64,000 nucleotides of DNA, taken from Heliocidaris erythrogramma (Eukaryota; Echinodermata; Echinoidea; Camarodonta; Echinometridae). The number at the start of each line of letters is the position of its first letter. The first letter of the stretch is position 1. This document shows, in pieces, positions 1-12,700 of the stretch. Where the stretch lies: positions 54,843,946-54,907,945 of the forward strand of contig CM046862.1 in the NCBI GenBank assembly GCA_025617745.1, in the 5' to 3' direction. The translations under genes were made by a program, and so were the position numbers. The notes under the pieces are model-generated. The model searched no databases. It was not told where the DNA came from and saw only the letters and a list, made by a program, of their open reading frames with translations.

Positions 1-700
1 TTGATCTGTAAATGTTCCATTTTTCTTTTAACATTCTTTATTTAACTGCATTTAGTAATGACATTATCGGGAGAAGTACAAATGCTTGTTTTCTGCTCAT
101 GTTCATGGTATTTTTTCCAGGACCATCAAAATCAAGATTTGATCTCATTCTCACTCTCCCTCTGTCTTGCTGTCCCTCTTTCCCTTCCTTACTGTCTTTC
201 TCCTCTGTAACTCTCTATCCCCCCTCTCCTCTCTCCCTTTCCCTGTCTCTCTTACTTTCCTCTCTTACTTTCCTCTCTTACTCTCCCTCTCTCCCCCTCC
301 CTCTCTCTATCTCTCCCTCTCCCTATCTCTCCCTCTCCCTCTCTCTATCTCTCCCTCTCCCTATCTCTCCCTCTCCCTATCTCTCCCTCTCCCTCAATCC
401 CTCTCTCTCCCTCCCTCTCTCTCTCCCTCCATCTCTCTCTCTCCCTCCATCTCTCTCTCTCCCTCCCTCCATCTCTCTCTCTCCCTCCATCTCTCTCTCT
501 CCCTCCATCTCTCTCTCTCCCTCCATCTCTCTCTCTCCCTCCATCTCTCTCTCTCCCTCCATCTCTCTCTCTCCCTCCATCTCTCTCTCTCTCCCTCCAT
601 CTCTCTCTCTCCCTCCATCTCTCTCCCTCCATCTCTCTCTCTCCCTCCATCTCTCTCCATCTCTTTCTCCTTCTCTCTCTTTCTCTTTCTCCAATAACAG
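1..700 (+). repeat. CT-rich microsatellite filling the end of a NUP160 intron
   Basis: About 150-690 is almost pure pyrimidine, mostly variants of ctctctctccctccat. It ends about 10 bp before the exon 1 acceptor. Long Leu/Ser/Pro (plus) and Arg/Glu (minus) ORFs here are products of the repeat. Bases 1-149 show nothing recognisable. Confidence 0.9.
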
Positions 701-769
701 GAAGCGTATCTAGACCATATCTTCAAGCCGGGCAGGTTCTCATTTCAGACCATCCTCAAAGCTCTTCAT
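701..769 (+). CDS. NUP160: NUP160 exon 1 of window
   Basis: Codes for 23 residues (EAYLDHIFKPGRFSFQTILK and three more). The acceptor ccaataacag follows a long CT-rich tract; the donor is gtgagt. Phase 0 at both ends. Earlier exons are outside the window. Confidence 0.9.
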
Positions 770-3700
770 GTGAGTACAATCCTTCCCCTCGTCAAACTTC
801 TGATACATGAACAATATTTCCTACGAATGAATAAAGCTTAAGTAAATATGGTAGATTATCAGTACATTGTTTTTCTTCAGCTGATTGAATGATTTCTATG
901 GTTCATTAATTTGAAATGAGTGAGGATATTGCAATTTTATGGGAGGAAAAGAAAGATCATGACATTCAAATGTAAAATAGTAAAAGGTTTGGAAGTGCCC
1001 GCTCCCTAAAAAATTAAATTGCAGAAATATTCGCGTTACATTAAATTTTGCGGATTTCGTGCTATTTTCGGCGGGCGCGAATTCTAGAACACGCAAAAAT
1101 ATTAGCACGATTTCTTATGCTTTTTTTTAATGGACGCTGCATTGCGCGCTTCATCTGAATAATACATGTTTCAATCCAATTCATTTTAGAGTGCGTGTGT
1201 GTAGTTGTGTCTGTAGCCTGTAGCATGCATTTGAATGGACAGCGTGTGTGTGTGAAACAATAAATGGAGTCGCATTTTTGCGAGTGAGTAATTGTGCTGC
1301 GCGAATTCAAGAACCCGCGAATATGTTTTGGGGTAGCTCAGCTCGAAAATTTAATCACGCGAAAATAACAGCGTTTACAGTATACAGAAGTGCATCTAAT
1401 ACCTTGATATCTACAGACATACAGTCGCTCTACCGGGTCTGACCTCGGAAGTCTGATGGATGTTGATCTTCCTGATCCTTCCATCCTCCGACAAGACGCC
1501 TCCATCGTCGTGGAAACGGAGATACAGCAAAGGGTTGGAGGAGGGGAGGTCTCCCAGGGGGAGTACAGGCAGCTGGTGGAACAGAGCATGAGCAAGTTCC
1601 TGGCCTGCTGCGTGGAATATCACCAAGTGAGTTGCTGTTCCATCTAGTGAAGTTACTCCTGTTTAGAAATGAAACTGTTGAGATATTTGTAAACAAATTA
1701 ACTATTGTTACCAATTTCTTTACTTTGATTTGACCAAATGGCAATGAATTGTTTACTTATATGATAACACAATAGATCTGTTTACTAAGTGATTCAAATT
1801 TTATGCATACTTTTGAAACAAAGGTTGTTCTTGACAACCTGAAAGCTTGCCAGAGGCTTGTCAGACAAAGCAACAAGTAATGTATGCAAACTGGATTCCA
1901 AGTATTGTAGTTCATTCATTAATAACAGGTTAATGGAATACCTCGTTACTAGGTCCCCAGGAAAGAAACATCCATAAATTTGAATCACTTAGTAAACAGG
2001 TCTATTGACAAATCAAATGCATGATAATCATCTGTTATCTATCCAAACCCTCAAGAGATGATGCCAGTAAAATTTGCAATTACTCTTCATTGAACAATGA
2101 TCTCTCATACAGGATATTTCTCTCTTTTTCCTTTTGACTTTCTCGCTTCCATTTCATGTGAAGTTGTATGTTTTTTTATAAATCTTTAATACGCAACAAG
2201 TGTTATACTTTGTTCTCTTACCTTTAGACACGACGTTTCATTCTTGTGTGTTTTTAACACCCTTTTTCAGGTTGCAAACAAGCCCTTGGGTCTGTTCTTG
2301 GATTGTAACACCCATATGCCATGCCTCATCAAAAGAGTAAGTACATGTTTCCATATTTTTATGTTTTTTATTGATATTTGATGCTAGCAAGTTCACTTTT
2401 TCATTCAACATGCCTCCGCAAAAAAAATAAATTAAAAAAAAAAAATGATCAGGGCCTTTCCTCAGACATCAATACTAATGTTTGGTTGATATTCTAACTC
2501 TGACCATTTAGTTGATGACATACATGTATCTATAAGACCAAGTCACCTCTACCTAATGATTATAAACTGCTTACTTTTCTATCACCTTAAAGTGACAGTA
2601 GACTGAAGCTCCTAATGGCGCCATCTTTTAACAGGATTCGGAAAGCGTCTGTGCCTCTTGCTTTCCCATCATGCCCCATTTTAGTTTGTAGAAGCTTGGA
2701 ATGTACCCGGAGGCAATATTCCACATTTGCAAAGTCAAAGATAATAGTTGGAAATATAAAATGTGCCTATCATCCAAACAAGCTGTTTGTCAAAATTAAA
2801 AATAAAATGTGATTAATTTTCAAATTATAATCTTAATTTAGCAGTGAATGTTAGATGGCGCTGTCCAAGTTCTACCAGTTTAATGCCTCTTTAAAAATGA
2901 AGTTGAGTTCTGGTCATGCTATTGAATTGTAAAAGAAACTGTCTCAAAGCCATTGGGAAAGGTCGATTATATAGCACATAAGAAATGGTGTATGCTGTAA
3001 GGTTTCGGAATCACCAAAATGATAAGAAATTGACTCAATCCTGCTGAGAGTCGCATACACTGCACACATAGATATGTATATGGGACTACACACAAATGTT
3101 CGGCCCGAACATTTCAGCTATTTCTTGTCATATTTTGAATGTGAGGGCATTTGAAGAGCAATCGTTTTCAGGGGACATATCTACTATGATAATCTTCCAA
3201 ACTGACATAAAAAGAATGAGAAAGCTCAAAAATTATTGTAAACAAATCTTTCGGCATATTACTCCCAGTGTTAAAGATCGTATGCTCGATCTGTAATGAA
3301 AAATAAAGATCGAGCATACGATCTTTAACACTGGGAGTAATATGCCGAAAGATTTGTTTACAAATTAAAAATTCCTCCCAGTCAAGCTTCTTCGTTCAAA
3401 AATTATAGTTTACCTTTCCCAGAACTCAAGCTTCCCTTTAATTATTTTTATAGGTTTTGCCTCTCTAACAAATTATGCATGATATTGTATTGTATATCCC
3501 CCTTCTCCCTCTCTGTCTTGTTTTTAGAACTTGTTGTCAGTGCTTCAACCTGTTGGCTTACTGGAGGATCTACACATGGGGGTCAAACGCACTTTCAGTA
3601 TGGAAGACCTAGGAGGAGAGTTATCTGATGAAGGTATTGTGTATCAAGTTTTATATCTGTGTATTTTAACCTTTTAGTCACTAAACCGCTTGGGACTGCC

Positions 3701-6700
3701 CGTGGACTTTGACCTGTGTAACACTACAGCAAATATATTGTAAGGGATATCGGGCACTGAAACTTTGTGTGTGCTATCTTTACACGTAAGCCATTTAGAA
3801 TCTGCTTTGAAGCGATGCGTTACTGTGGAAAGATTTTGCGTACAGCAGAGAGTCTATGCCGCAAGATGGTTTACTGAGACTGAGTTCAGTGGGTAAATGA
3901 CTACAATATGCGTCATCCTCAGTGACTAAGAGGTTAAATATTCATGTAGTTATTGCATACTATAATGTTTATCATCAAGAAATAAAAGTCAGAGATGATA
4001 AATTGCTACAAACTTCAAGAGCACTGACTTCCTACTGTTGTACATTCACATCACATGCTTCGACAACAGCCGATTGACAGTCAATTTCTTGCAGCATTAA
4101 ACCCATAGACTACTGGAACCGGGTGACTCCTGTATTAAGCCTATGAGAGTTAAAGAATTCAGTAGTCAACGGGTTAAATGCCCAACTCTGGAGCAAATAC
4201 TATACCTACATATAACTTTAGCTCTAGCCCTAAATGTAACCAATCCACCTGCAACCTTATACATGCCCCTATATCCTTAAAGCCCACCACACACTATTCT
4301 ATCGTTCTGCGGTGCTGATTTCGGAAGGAAAGGACATTTAAACACATATGTTTGATTGAGGTTCTGAATAGCCAAAGCAAAGTTAAAATTACCACCTATT
4401 GCGAGCTTTCTAGTCGGAGGAAAGGCCTTATCGGCTCTGAGTCGTAGTGACGTCAGGGCAGTCCTACGATTGTCTACGATTTGAAACTGATTTGGCCCTT
4501 ATTCCGGGTATAAGGCTGACAGCCCACCCAAACCCTATTTATAGTATTCATATCATTGTTCACAACCTGAATCAGGTAGATTTTATTTGTTAAAATGCGT
4601 ATTTTTATAGCTATCGCGATTTATTTCGAAAATTGGATCGCAGTCGATCGTGTAGTGGAGCAAGTGTCGCAGAAGCTAATGTCGGGGGCGTTTCATCAAG
4701 TGTCTTGTCAGTGATTTTTACCGACAAATTTGCTCTCAGCCAATCAGATGCAAGGATTTCAGTAGCTTATAACAGTTATTGCAACATGTCATTGGTGACA
4801 AGATTTGTGAAACAGGGCCCAGATCACCTCCTTACCCTTCCCTCCCGTCACAGATCCGACCATTCTTCAAGACATCCAGTCACTCCAGGAATGCATCCAT
4901 CTCCTGTCATCCTCCTCCGTTGCCATGGAGATGCAGAGCTTCACAGACTCCCTGATGCAGCTGCAGAGGCCGGTGGACGTGGCCCAGAAGCTGGCCAGCA
5001 AACTCCTCATGCAGGATGGGTAAGCAGAGGGGTTTCACCTTACTTTTTGGATGATGTACATATATATACCCTGTATTAAACATTAAAGATATGCTTTAAA
5101 GGGATACTCAACCGCAGATTGTGGACGTTTTTATGCCGCACCGTGATCGTTACTTGATCATGCCGTTGCCCCGCGCGGGAGCAAACTTCGAACAGCCTGT
5201 TCGCTGCACAACATGCACGCTCCGCCTGTGCGCGAGCTCTCGTGCGAGAATCGGTCGGCTTCGTGCGGTTCGAAATGTAATCCCAGTAGTCCAACGGACG
5301 CGTTCGACGCACATACTTTGTGTACGAGTGAATGGGGCTTATGCAACCCTGACTTTCCCCACGGTTGCCGGTGGCGTATCCCTTTAAAGACACATTTCAC
5401 AGAATCAACCTATTACTCTTGCTTTAAATGACTAAAGTGATACTGTCTTATATTTCTCTTTTCTTTTTTTTTTGTTAATGACTTGTAGGTCTCAAAGCCA
5501 GGCCGTAAGGGAGCAGGTTACACAATCCCTAGGTAGAATTATGGATCCCATGGGTGTCTTCAGAACAGTTCTCCATGTCCTTGATGTAGCAGAGGGTGAA
5601 CCAGAGAACCTACTTGCTGAATTGAGTAAGTAGAAGAGAGAGTGAGAGAGAGGGGGGGGGGAATAAATGAAGAGGTTAAATGGAGAGACGGATATACGTT
5701 GGTATCTGAGAAAGAGAGAAAAGGAGGGAGAGAAAGAGAGAGAGAGTGAGAGAGAAGGAGAGACAAATTGACGTGGGGTTAGGAAATAGACAGAGTAAAA
5801 GAAAGTGAAGCGTAGATCATGCAATTTTTTGGATAATTGTAAATTCATCACAATTTGGCTTTGCTGTATTCAGGCTTGTTTGTTCAGTTTATTTCCTTTC
5901 TCTGTCAAAGAACCGTTAATCTGTCTTTCCCCCTAAAACATTCCCGGTTAAGATGAATAGTATTTTTTAATGTGGTTTACTTTTCAGATCATCTTGGACC
6001 AGATGTGTTCCATAGTCCCACACACCATACTTTGAGTAGTGATCTTTCAGTGGTGTGTCTGGCTGCAAGCTTTGCCAGATTCTCTCAGACGAGGCTGGAA
6101 TTCATGCAGATTCTTCTGGTTCTGGAGTGTCTGATCCTGAGACTAGAATCACAGGTCAGTATCTGACAGAGTCTGAGTTGAAGACTAATACCTGCATGAA
6201 GGTTTGCATCTAGGATCTGTGAAAGGTACCTTTTTTGTTGAAATTTTGAAAAGGCATGGGGAGGGGTGGGGACACATTTTAGAGCTTGTGTACTTCAGAT
6301 ATTCAAAATGGGGGGGGGGGGGTTTAAGGGGGGGTGATTCATTTGTCTATCCACCCCCTCCCACCCCTCCCACCCCCCCCCCCCAAAAAAAAGAAAAGCT
6401 GCCAGTGCCTTCGTGTGGATAAATGTTTTATGATATTTCGTGCGAGTATGCAAAAATTAGTAAACGAAGAAGCTTGACTGGGGAGGAATTTTTAATTTGT
6501 AAACAAATCTTTCGGCATATTACTCCCAGTGTTAAAGATCGTATGCTCGATCTGTAATGAAGAACACAAGTCAGAAAAAATTGGAACCAGCGGGATTCGA
6601 ACCTGTCATCTACTGCTTGCCGGGCAGCGACTTAACCACCAGGCTATTCTGGTTCACGGCCAAGTCACGATGAACTAGAATCAAATACCCAAGATCCTCT

Positions 6701-9700
6701 TCTTTCTGACTCATTAATATTCAAACGGTCCGCCGTAGACAATGGTTAGTAAACGAAGAAGCTTGACTGGGGAGGAATTTTTAATTTGTAAACAAATCTT
6801 TCGGCAAAAATTGTTTGCATGCACAGGGTTCTTGTAAGTGCGTATAACCCCTAGTGCTAATACCAAGTGTCAAAGACTTCAGGAACAAATAATACCAAAG
6901 GTAAATTCTCTGATTTGATCGTATTTGAGTTGCCAGTCTTATCCCATCTCTATCTTCTATGGACTGTTGAGTGTACAAAAAAGTTAACATGTCATGTGAT
7001 AATGTACCTCTTTTATTTATTTCATCACTCTTATCCCATCTCTAGCTTCCATAGACTACCGAATCACCAAGAAGTTGACCTGTTATATGATACTAGTCTT
7101 ACTCACTCGTACCACTCTCATCCCATCTCTAGCTTCCATAGACTACCGAATCACCAAGAAGTTGACCTGTTATATGATACTAGTCTTACTCACTCATACC
7201 ACTCTCATCCCATCTCTAGCTTCCCAGGACAGCTGAATGTACTAAGGAATTAATCTGTGATGTGATACCATTCTTATTTATTTCACCACTCTTAATCCCA
7301 TCTCTAGCTTCCCTGGACTGCTGAATGCACTAAGAAGTTAACCTGTGATGTGATACCATTCTTCTTTATTTCACCACTCTTAATCCCATCTCTAGCTTCC
7401 CTGGACTGCTCGTTGCACGAAGAAGTTATCCTGTGATGTGATACCATTCTTCTTTATTTTACCACTCTTAATCCCATCTCCAGCTTCCCTGGACTGCTGA
7501 ATGCACTAAGAAGTTATCCTGTGATGTGATACCATTCTTCTTTATTTTACCACTCTTAATCCCATCTCCAGCTTCCCAGGACAGCTGAATGTACTAAGAA
7601 ATTAATCTGTAATGTGATACCATTCTTATTTATTTCACCACTCTTAATCCCATCTCTAGCTTCCCTGGACTGCTGAATGCGCTAAGAAGTTAACCTTGGA
7701 TGTGATACCATTCTTATTTATTTCACCACTCTTAATCCCATCTCTAGCTTCCCTGGACTGCTGAATGCACTAAGAAGTTATCCTGTGATGTGATACCATT
7801 CTTCTTTATTTCACCACTCTTATCCCATCTCTAGCTTCCCTGGACTGCTGAATGCACTAAGAAGTTATCCTGTGATGTGATACCATTCTTATATATTTCA
7901 CCACTCTTATCCCATCTCTAGCTTCCCTGGACTGCTGAATGCACTAAGAAGTTATCCTGTGATGTGATACCAGAGACATGCACCATTCTCCATGCCTACC
8001 ATTCCCTAGTGTGGGTCTCTACCTGTGTGTCTAGCCCCATCCAGACAAAGACTGTGTAAGTGTCAAAAATGAAATATGTAGAATTATTGACCATCAAATG
8101 TTTTCCACCACAATTTATTAAAGATAATGATTAGTTCTAGCGTTGAAAAGGAAATTTGAATGAAATTTGTTGAATACGTTACAAATTATATGCCCCATTC
8201 CTTCACAGATAGGAATTTACGTCTAAGCCAACCGTATAATTTCTTTAACATTTCACGTAAAGATAAAGTTGAGTTCTGGTCATGCAATTACATTGTGAAA
8301 GAAACTTGGAAAAGATTGACCATGTCTACTGAAGAGTTGGTGTATATTGTGAGGTTTTTGAATCATCAAAATATGTAAGATATTGACCCAATCTCGCTGA
8401 AAAGCAAATGTACTGCACACAGAAATGGGTATATGGGACTACACACACAAGTGGCATGAATGTTCGGCCCGAACATTTAAGCTATTTCTAGTCATATTTT
8501 GAATATGAGGGCATTTGAATAGCAATACTTTTCAGAGGAATTTTCTGCTATGATGCTCTTCCAAACTGACATTAAATGAATGAGAAAGCTCACAAATTAT
8601 TTTTCAACTTTCCCAGAACTCAACCTTCCCTTTAAGAAACAGAGAAAACTTGATCACCAAAACTTTTAAATAAAGTTAAGTTTATTATAATACACAGTGT
8701 TATGAATCATTTTTTTTTCTAATTATTTTCTTTCTCTAGGGAATTTCATCTCAGACAGATGGCTGTACTTGAAATCTCCCAAAATAGTCCCTCCAAGCTT
8801 ACAGGTCAAACCTCCCTATCTTCAACATTGACCAGTCCACCTTCACCAACCCTTGTAGAGCTGTTTCTGCAGGGGAGTGGAGGGAGCTACGTCCGTTCCA
8901 TTCTGGCCAAGAGGGCAAACAGGAGAGCGGAGGGACTGCAGGACTGGGGGAAATTGTACCCAGCTGCAATGAAGGCAGTTGCACAGCTTATGTATCCTTT
9001 GTGTTATAGACTCAGGGTTCCCACGGTTAGAGAAAAATGATTTCTTCTGTCATGGAAAGGCATGGAAAATGAACGTGGGTGTGGAATAATATATATCACT
9101 GCTTGCTATTCGTACGCCACTTGGATGCCGCAACCCAAACCAAAATGGTACTTATTTAGTCATGGAAAGAGGCAAAAATGGGTCGTGGAAAGCCACGGAA
9201 AATCACAGAATTTGGTTCTCAAATATCTCTGTGAACTCTATGGCCCGTATTCTGAACTACGGTTTAACTTAAACCATGGACTAAATGTGTGGTTTAACTA
9301 TGGGCATCCAAATGTGACACAACTCTCTAACAGTAGATATTCACTTTATCAGCATTTTTGGTACTTAAACTATTAAAAACTGTCTGGGAATGGTAAGTAC
9401 ATTATTTTTCTTGACTGTTAAAGCATGAGACCAGAATCCAGTAAACATAAGGAACATACAATATAAACAAAGTTTAGACACTTTTGGCTACCCATAGTTA
9501 AACCACACATTTAGACCATGGTTTAAGTTAAACCGTAGTTCAGAATACGGGCCTATGACTGCTACTGTGGGGAAAGTCTTCCTTGGTATCAAGAGGATTT
9601 CAATGACAGCAGAAAAATGAGAAAAAAAAGCATGTCAGTGAAAAGTTTGAGAAAAACAGGAAGAGGAGTTTTGAAGATTCTTGTACAGATAGGGACCTCT

Positions 9701-12700
9701 GTGATAACTCTCCCATGCTACTCTTTAATATGTGTATTTCCTTGACCTTATGACCCTGAACAGATGGCCAATCAGTGCTAACTTCCTGTTTGCAGAATAC
9801 CTGATGACCAAATGCCAGTACACCCAACTGCAGGTAAGGCAAATTTTATTTCATAGTTTAGTTACTTTTATGGACCTTAACACCAAAAATTCTACTTAAG
9901 ATATGTCTGCCTCTCTTTTCCAGGGATGGCAACATGGTCCAGATCTACCATTTAAATAAATCTTGATATTGAAGGATGTTTTGAGCCCTGCAATCAGGGA
10001 AAAGGCCCGATTGGCTGCATGTCATAGTTATGTAATAACAGGTGCATGATTGGAGATGGACTTTATCGCCAACTGGAAGGTTTAGGGTATATATGTAGAT
10101 TTGGAATCTCAGTCAGATACATGATACCTTTTTAAAAATTCAATATCAAATCCTAATCCTTTCAAAATTTATCGAAAGGGTTGCGATAGCGTTTACCCTA
10201 ACTTGAAATTGTTTTTAGTACTGACACTCCCACATATCTGTTCTTCTTCTGTAGAGGTGTCGTGGTCTAGTGGATACGTCACCGGACTGTGGATCTCATG
10301 GTTCGCGGTTCCAGTCCCGCCGCGGCACTAATGTCCTTTGGCAAGACATTAATCTACATTTGCCACTCTCCACCCAGTTGTAGTAAATGGGTACCTGGTA
10401 GGAATTTTTTCCTTGAATGCTTTCAGCGCCTTATAGGGCAGCTGGGCTAAAGCCAGGGTAATAATACTTTGGCGCTTAGAAACATTGTATTAAGCGCAAT
10501 ATAAATGTTATGTGTTATTATTATTCTTCTCACTCTATCTACCCAGGGTTACATTCGTCTTCTATCACCATGGTGCGAATGGAACGCTGCTTCCCGTCAG
10601 TTCCTCCTGGCCCATTGCTACCTGAACGCTGGAGAACCTATCAAAGCCTTGGGGTGCTTCCAGGAGGCTAGTCAGAGGATCGGGGCTGAGGATTTTCTAC
10701 TGAACAGACTTCTCAGGACTACAGAACTCCAGGGAAAGAAACTAGAGACGCTCTATCATCTGAAGGTAAGTGGAATGATTAAAAAAGATACCGAGAGAGA
10801 AAGAATGTGTAAAGATACCGAGAGAGAAAGAATGTGTAAAGATACCGAGAGAGAAAGAATGTGTAAAGATACCGAGAGAGAAAGAATGTGTAAAGATACC
10901 GAGAGAGAAAGAATGTGTAAAGATACCGAGAGAGAAAGAATGTGTAAAGATACCGAGAGAGAAAGAACGTGTAAAGATACCGAGAGAGAAAGAACGTGTA
11001 AAGATACCGAGAGAGAAAGAATGTGTAAAGATACCGAGAGAGAAAGAATGTGTAAAGATACCGAGAGAGAAAGAATGTGTAAAGATACCGAGAGAGAAAG
11101 AATGCGTAAAGATACCAAGAGAGAAAGTATGCGTAAAGATACCAAGAGAGAAAGAATGTGTAAAGATACCGAGAGAGAAAGAATGTGTAAAGATACCGAG
11201 AGAGAAAGAATGTGTAAAGATACCGAGAGAGAAAGAATGTGTAAAGATACCGAGAGAGAAAGAATGTGTAAAGATACCGAGAGAGAAAGAATGTGTAAAG
11301 ATACCGAGAGAGAAAGAATGCGTAAAGATACCAAGAGAGAAAGAATGTGTAAAGATACCGAGAGAGAAAGAATGTGTAAAGATACCGAGAGTGAAAGAAT
11401 GTGTAAAGATACCGAGAGAGAAAGAATGTGTAAAGATACCGAGAGAGAAAGAATGCGTAAAGATACCGAGAGAGAAAGAATGCGTAAAGATACCGAGAGA
11501 GAAAGAATGTGTAAAGATACCGAGAGAGAAAGAATGTGTAAAGATACCGAGAGAGAAAGAATGTGTAAAGATACCGAGAGAGAAAGAATGTGTAGAGAAA
11601 GAATGTGTAAAGATACCGAGAGTGAAAGAATGTGTAAAGATACCGAGAGAGAAAGAATGTGTAAAGATACCGAGAGAGAAAGAATGTGTAAAGATACCGA
11701 GAGAGAAAGAATGTGTAAAGATACCGAGAGAGAAAGAATGTGTAAAGATACCGAGAGAGAAAGAATGAGTAAAGATACCGAGAGAGAAAGAATGTGTAAA
11801 GATACCGAGAGAGAAAGAATGCGTAAAGATACCGAGAGAGAGAAAGAATGTGTAAAGATACCGAGAGTGAAAGAATGTGTAAAGATACCGAGAGAGAAAG
11901 AATGTGTAAAGATACCCAGAGAGAGAAAGAATGTGTAAAGATACCGAGAGTGAAAGAATGTGTAAAGATACCGAGAGAGAAAGAATGTGTAAAGATACCG
12001 AGAGAGAAAGAATGTGTAAAGATACAGAGAGAGAAAGAATGTGTAAAGTTACCGAGAGAGAAAGAATGTGTAAAGATATCAAGAGAGAAAGAATGTGTAA
12101 AGATACCGAGAGAGAAAGAATGTGTAAAGATACCGAGAGTGAAAGAATGTGTAAAGATACCGAGAGAGAAAGAATGTGTAAAGATACCGAGAGAGAAAGA
12201 ATGTGTAAAGATACCGAGAGAGCAAGAATGTGTAAAGATACCGAGAGAGAAAGAATGTGTAAAGATACCGAGAGAGAAAGAATGAGTAAAGATACCGAGA
12301 GAGAAAGAATGTGCAAAGATACCGAGAGAGAAAGAATGTGTAAAGATACCGAGAGAGAAAGAATGTGTAAAGATACCGAGAGTGAAACCATGCGTAAAGA
12401 TATATTCGTGGACCACAGAACTCCGGAGAAAGAAATTGGAGGCGCTGTACCATCTAAAGGCAAGTATAACGGTGAAAAATGTACAGATAATGAAACAGAA
12501 TCGGTTAAGATTTTGAGAACATGATTAAACAGACATTTCAGACATTTCCTCCTACAGGATAGAGATGATCAAGATCGAAAGAGAGAGAAAGGGAGGGATA
12601 AAAAGAAGGCAGGTATTTTTGCTAAGGACAGGGTGACTTGACATTAGCTCCGGCGGCAAGAACTGCTGTGTGCATTAATTTGTCAAGATATATAGGGTTA

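Noticed and set aside
12-726. Leu/Ser/Pro-rich and Arg/Glu-rich ORFs
   Set aside because: Produced by the CT-rich tract before NUP160 exon 1.
4633-5079. 148-codon ORF overlapping exon 5
   Set aside because: Its frame differs from the one that keeps splice phase, and its start lies in a hairpin MITE.
5076-5400. Overlapping ORFs of 70-105 codons on both strands
   Set aside because: They lie wholly inside family C MITE sequence and are not kept in the copy at 56373.
6587-6660. tRNA gene on the minus strand (also 47597-47671, 55956-56035 and the SINE heads)
   Set aside because: A- and B-box-like words are present, but all lie in repeats and no complete cloverleaf with matched acceptor stem could be confirmed.
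10782-12402. CRISPR-like regular direct repeats
   Set aside because: Units are contiguous without unique spacers, in an intron of an animal gene.
10742-12463. Very long ORFs on both strands (up to 573 codons)
   Set aside because: They are translations of the 27-bp minisatellite, whose length is a multiple of three; no protein family is visible.
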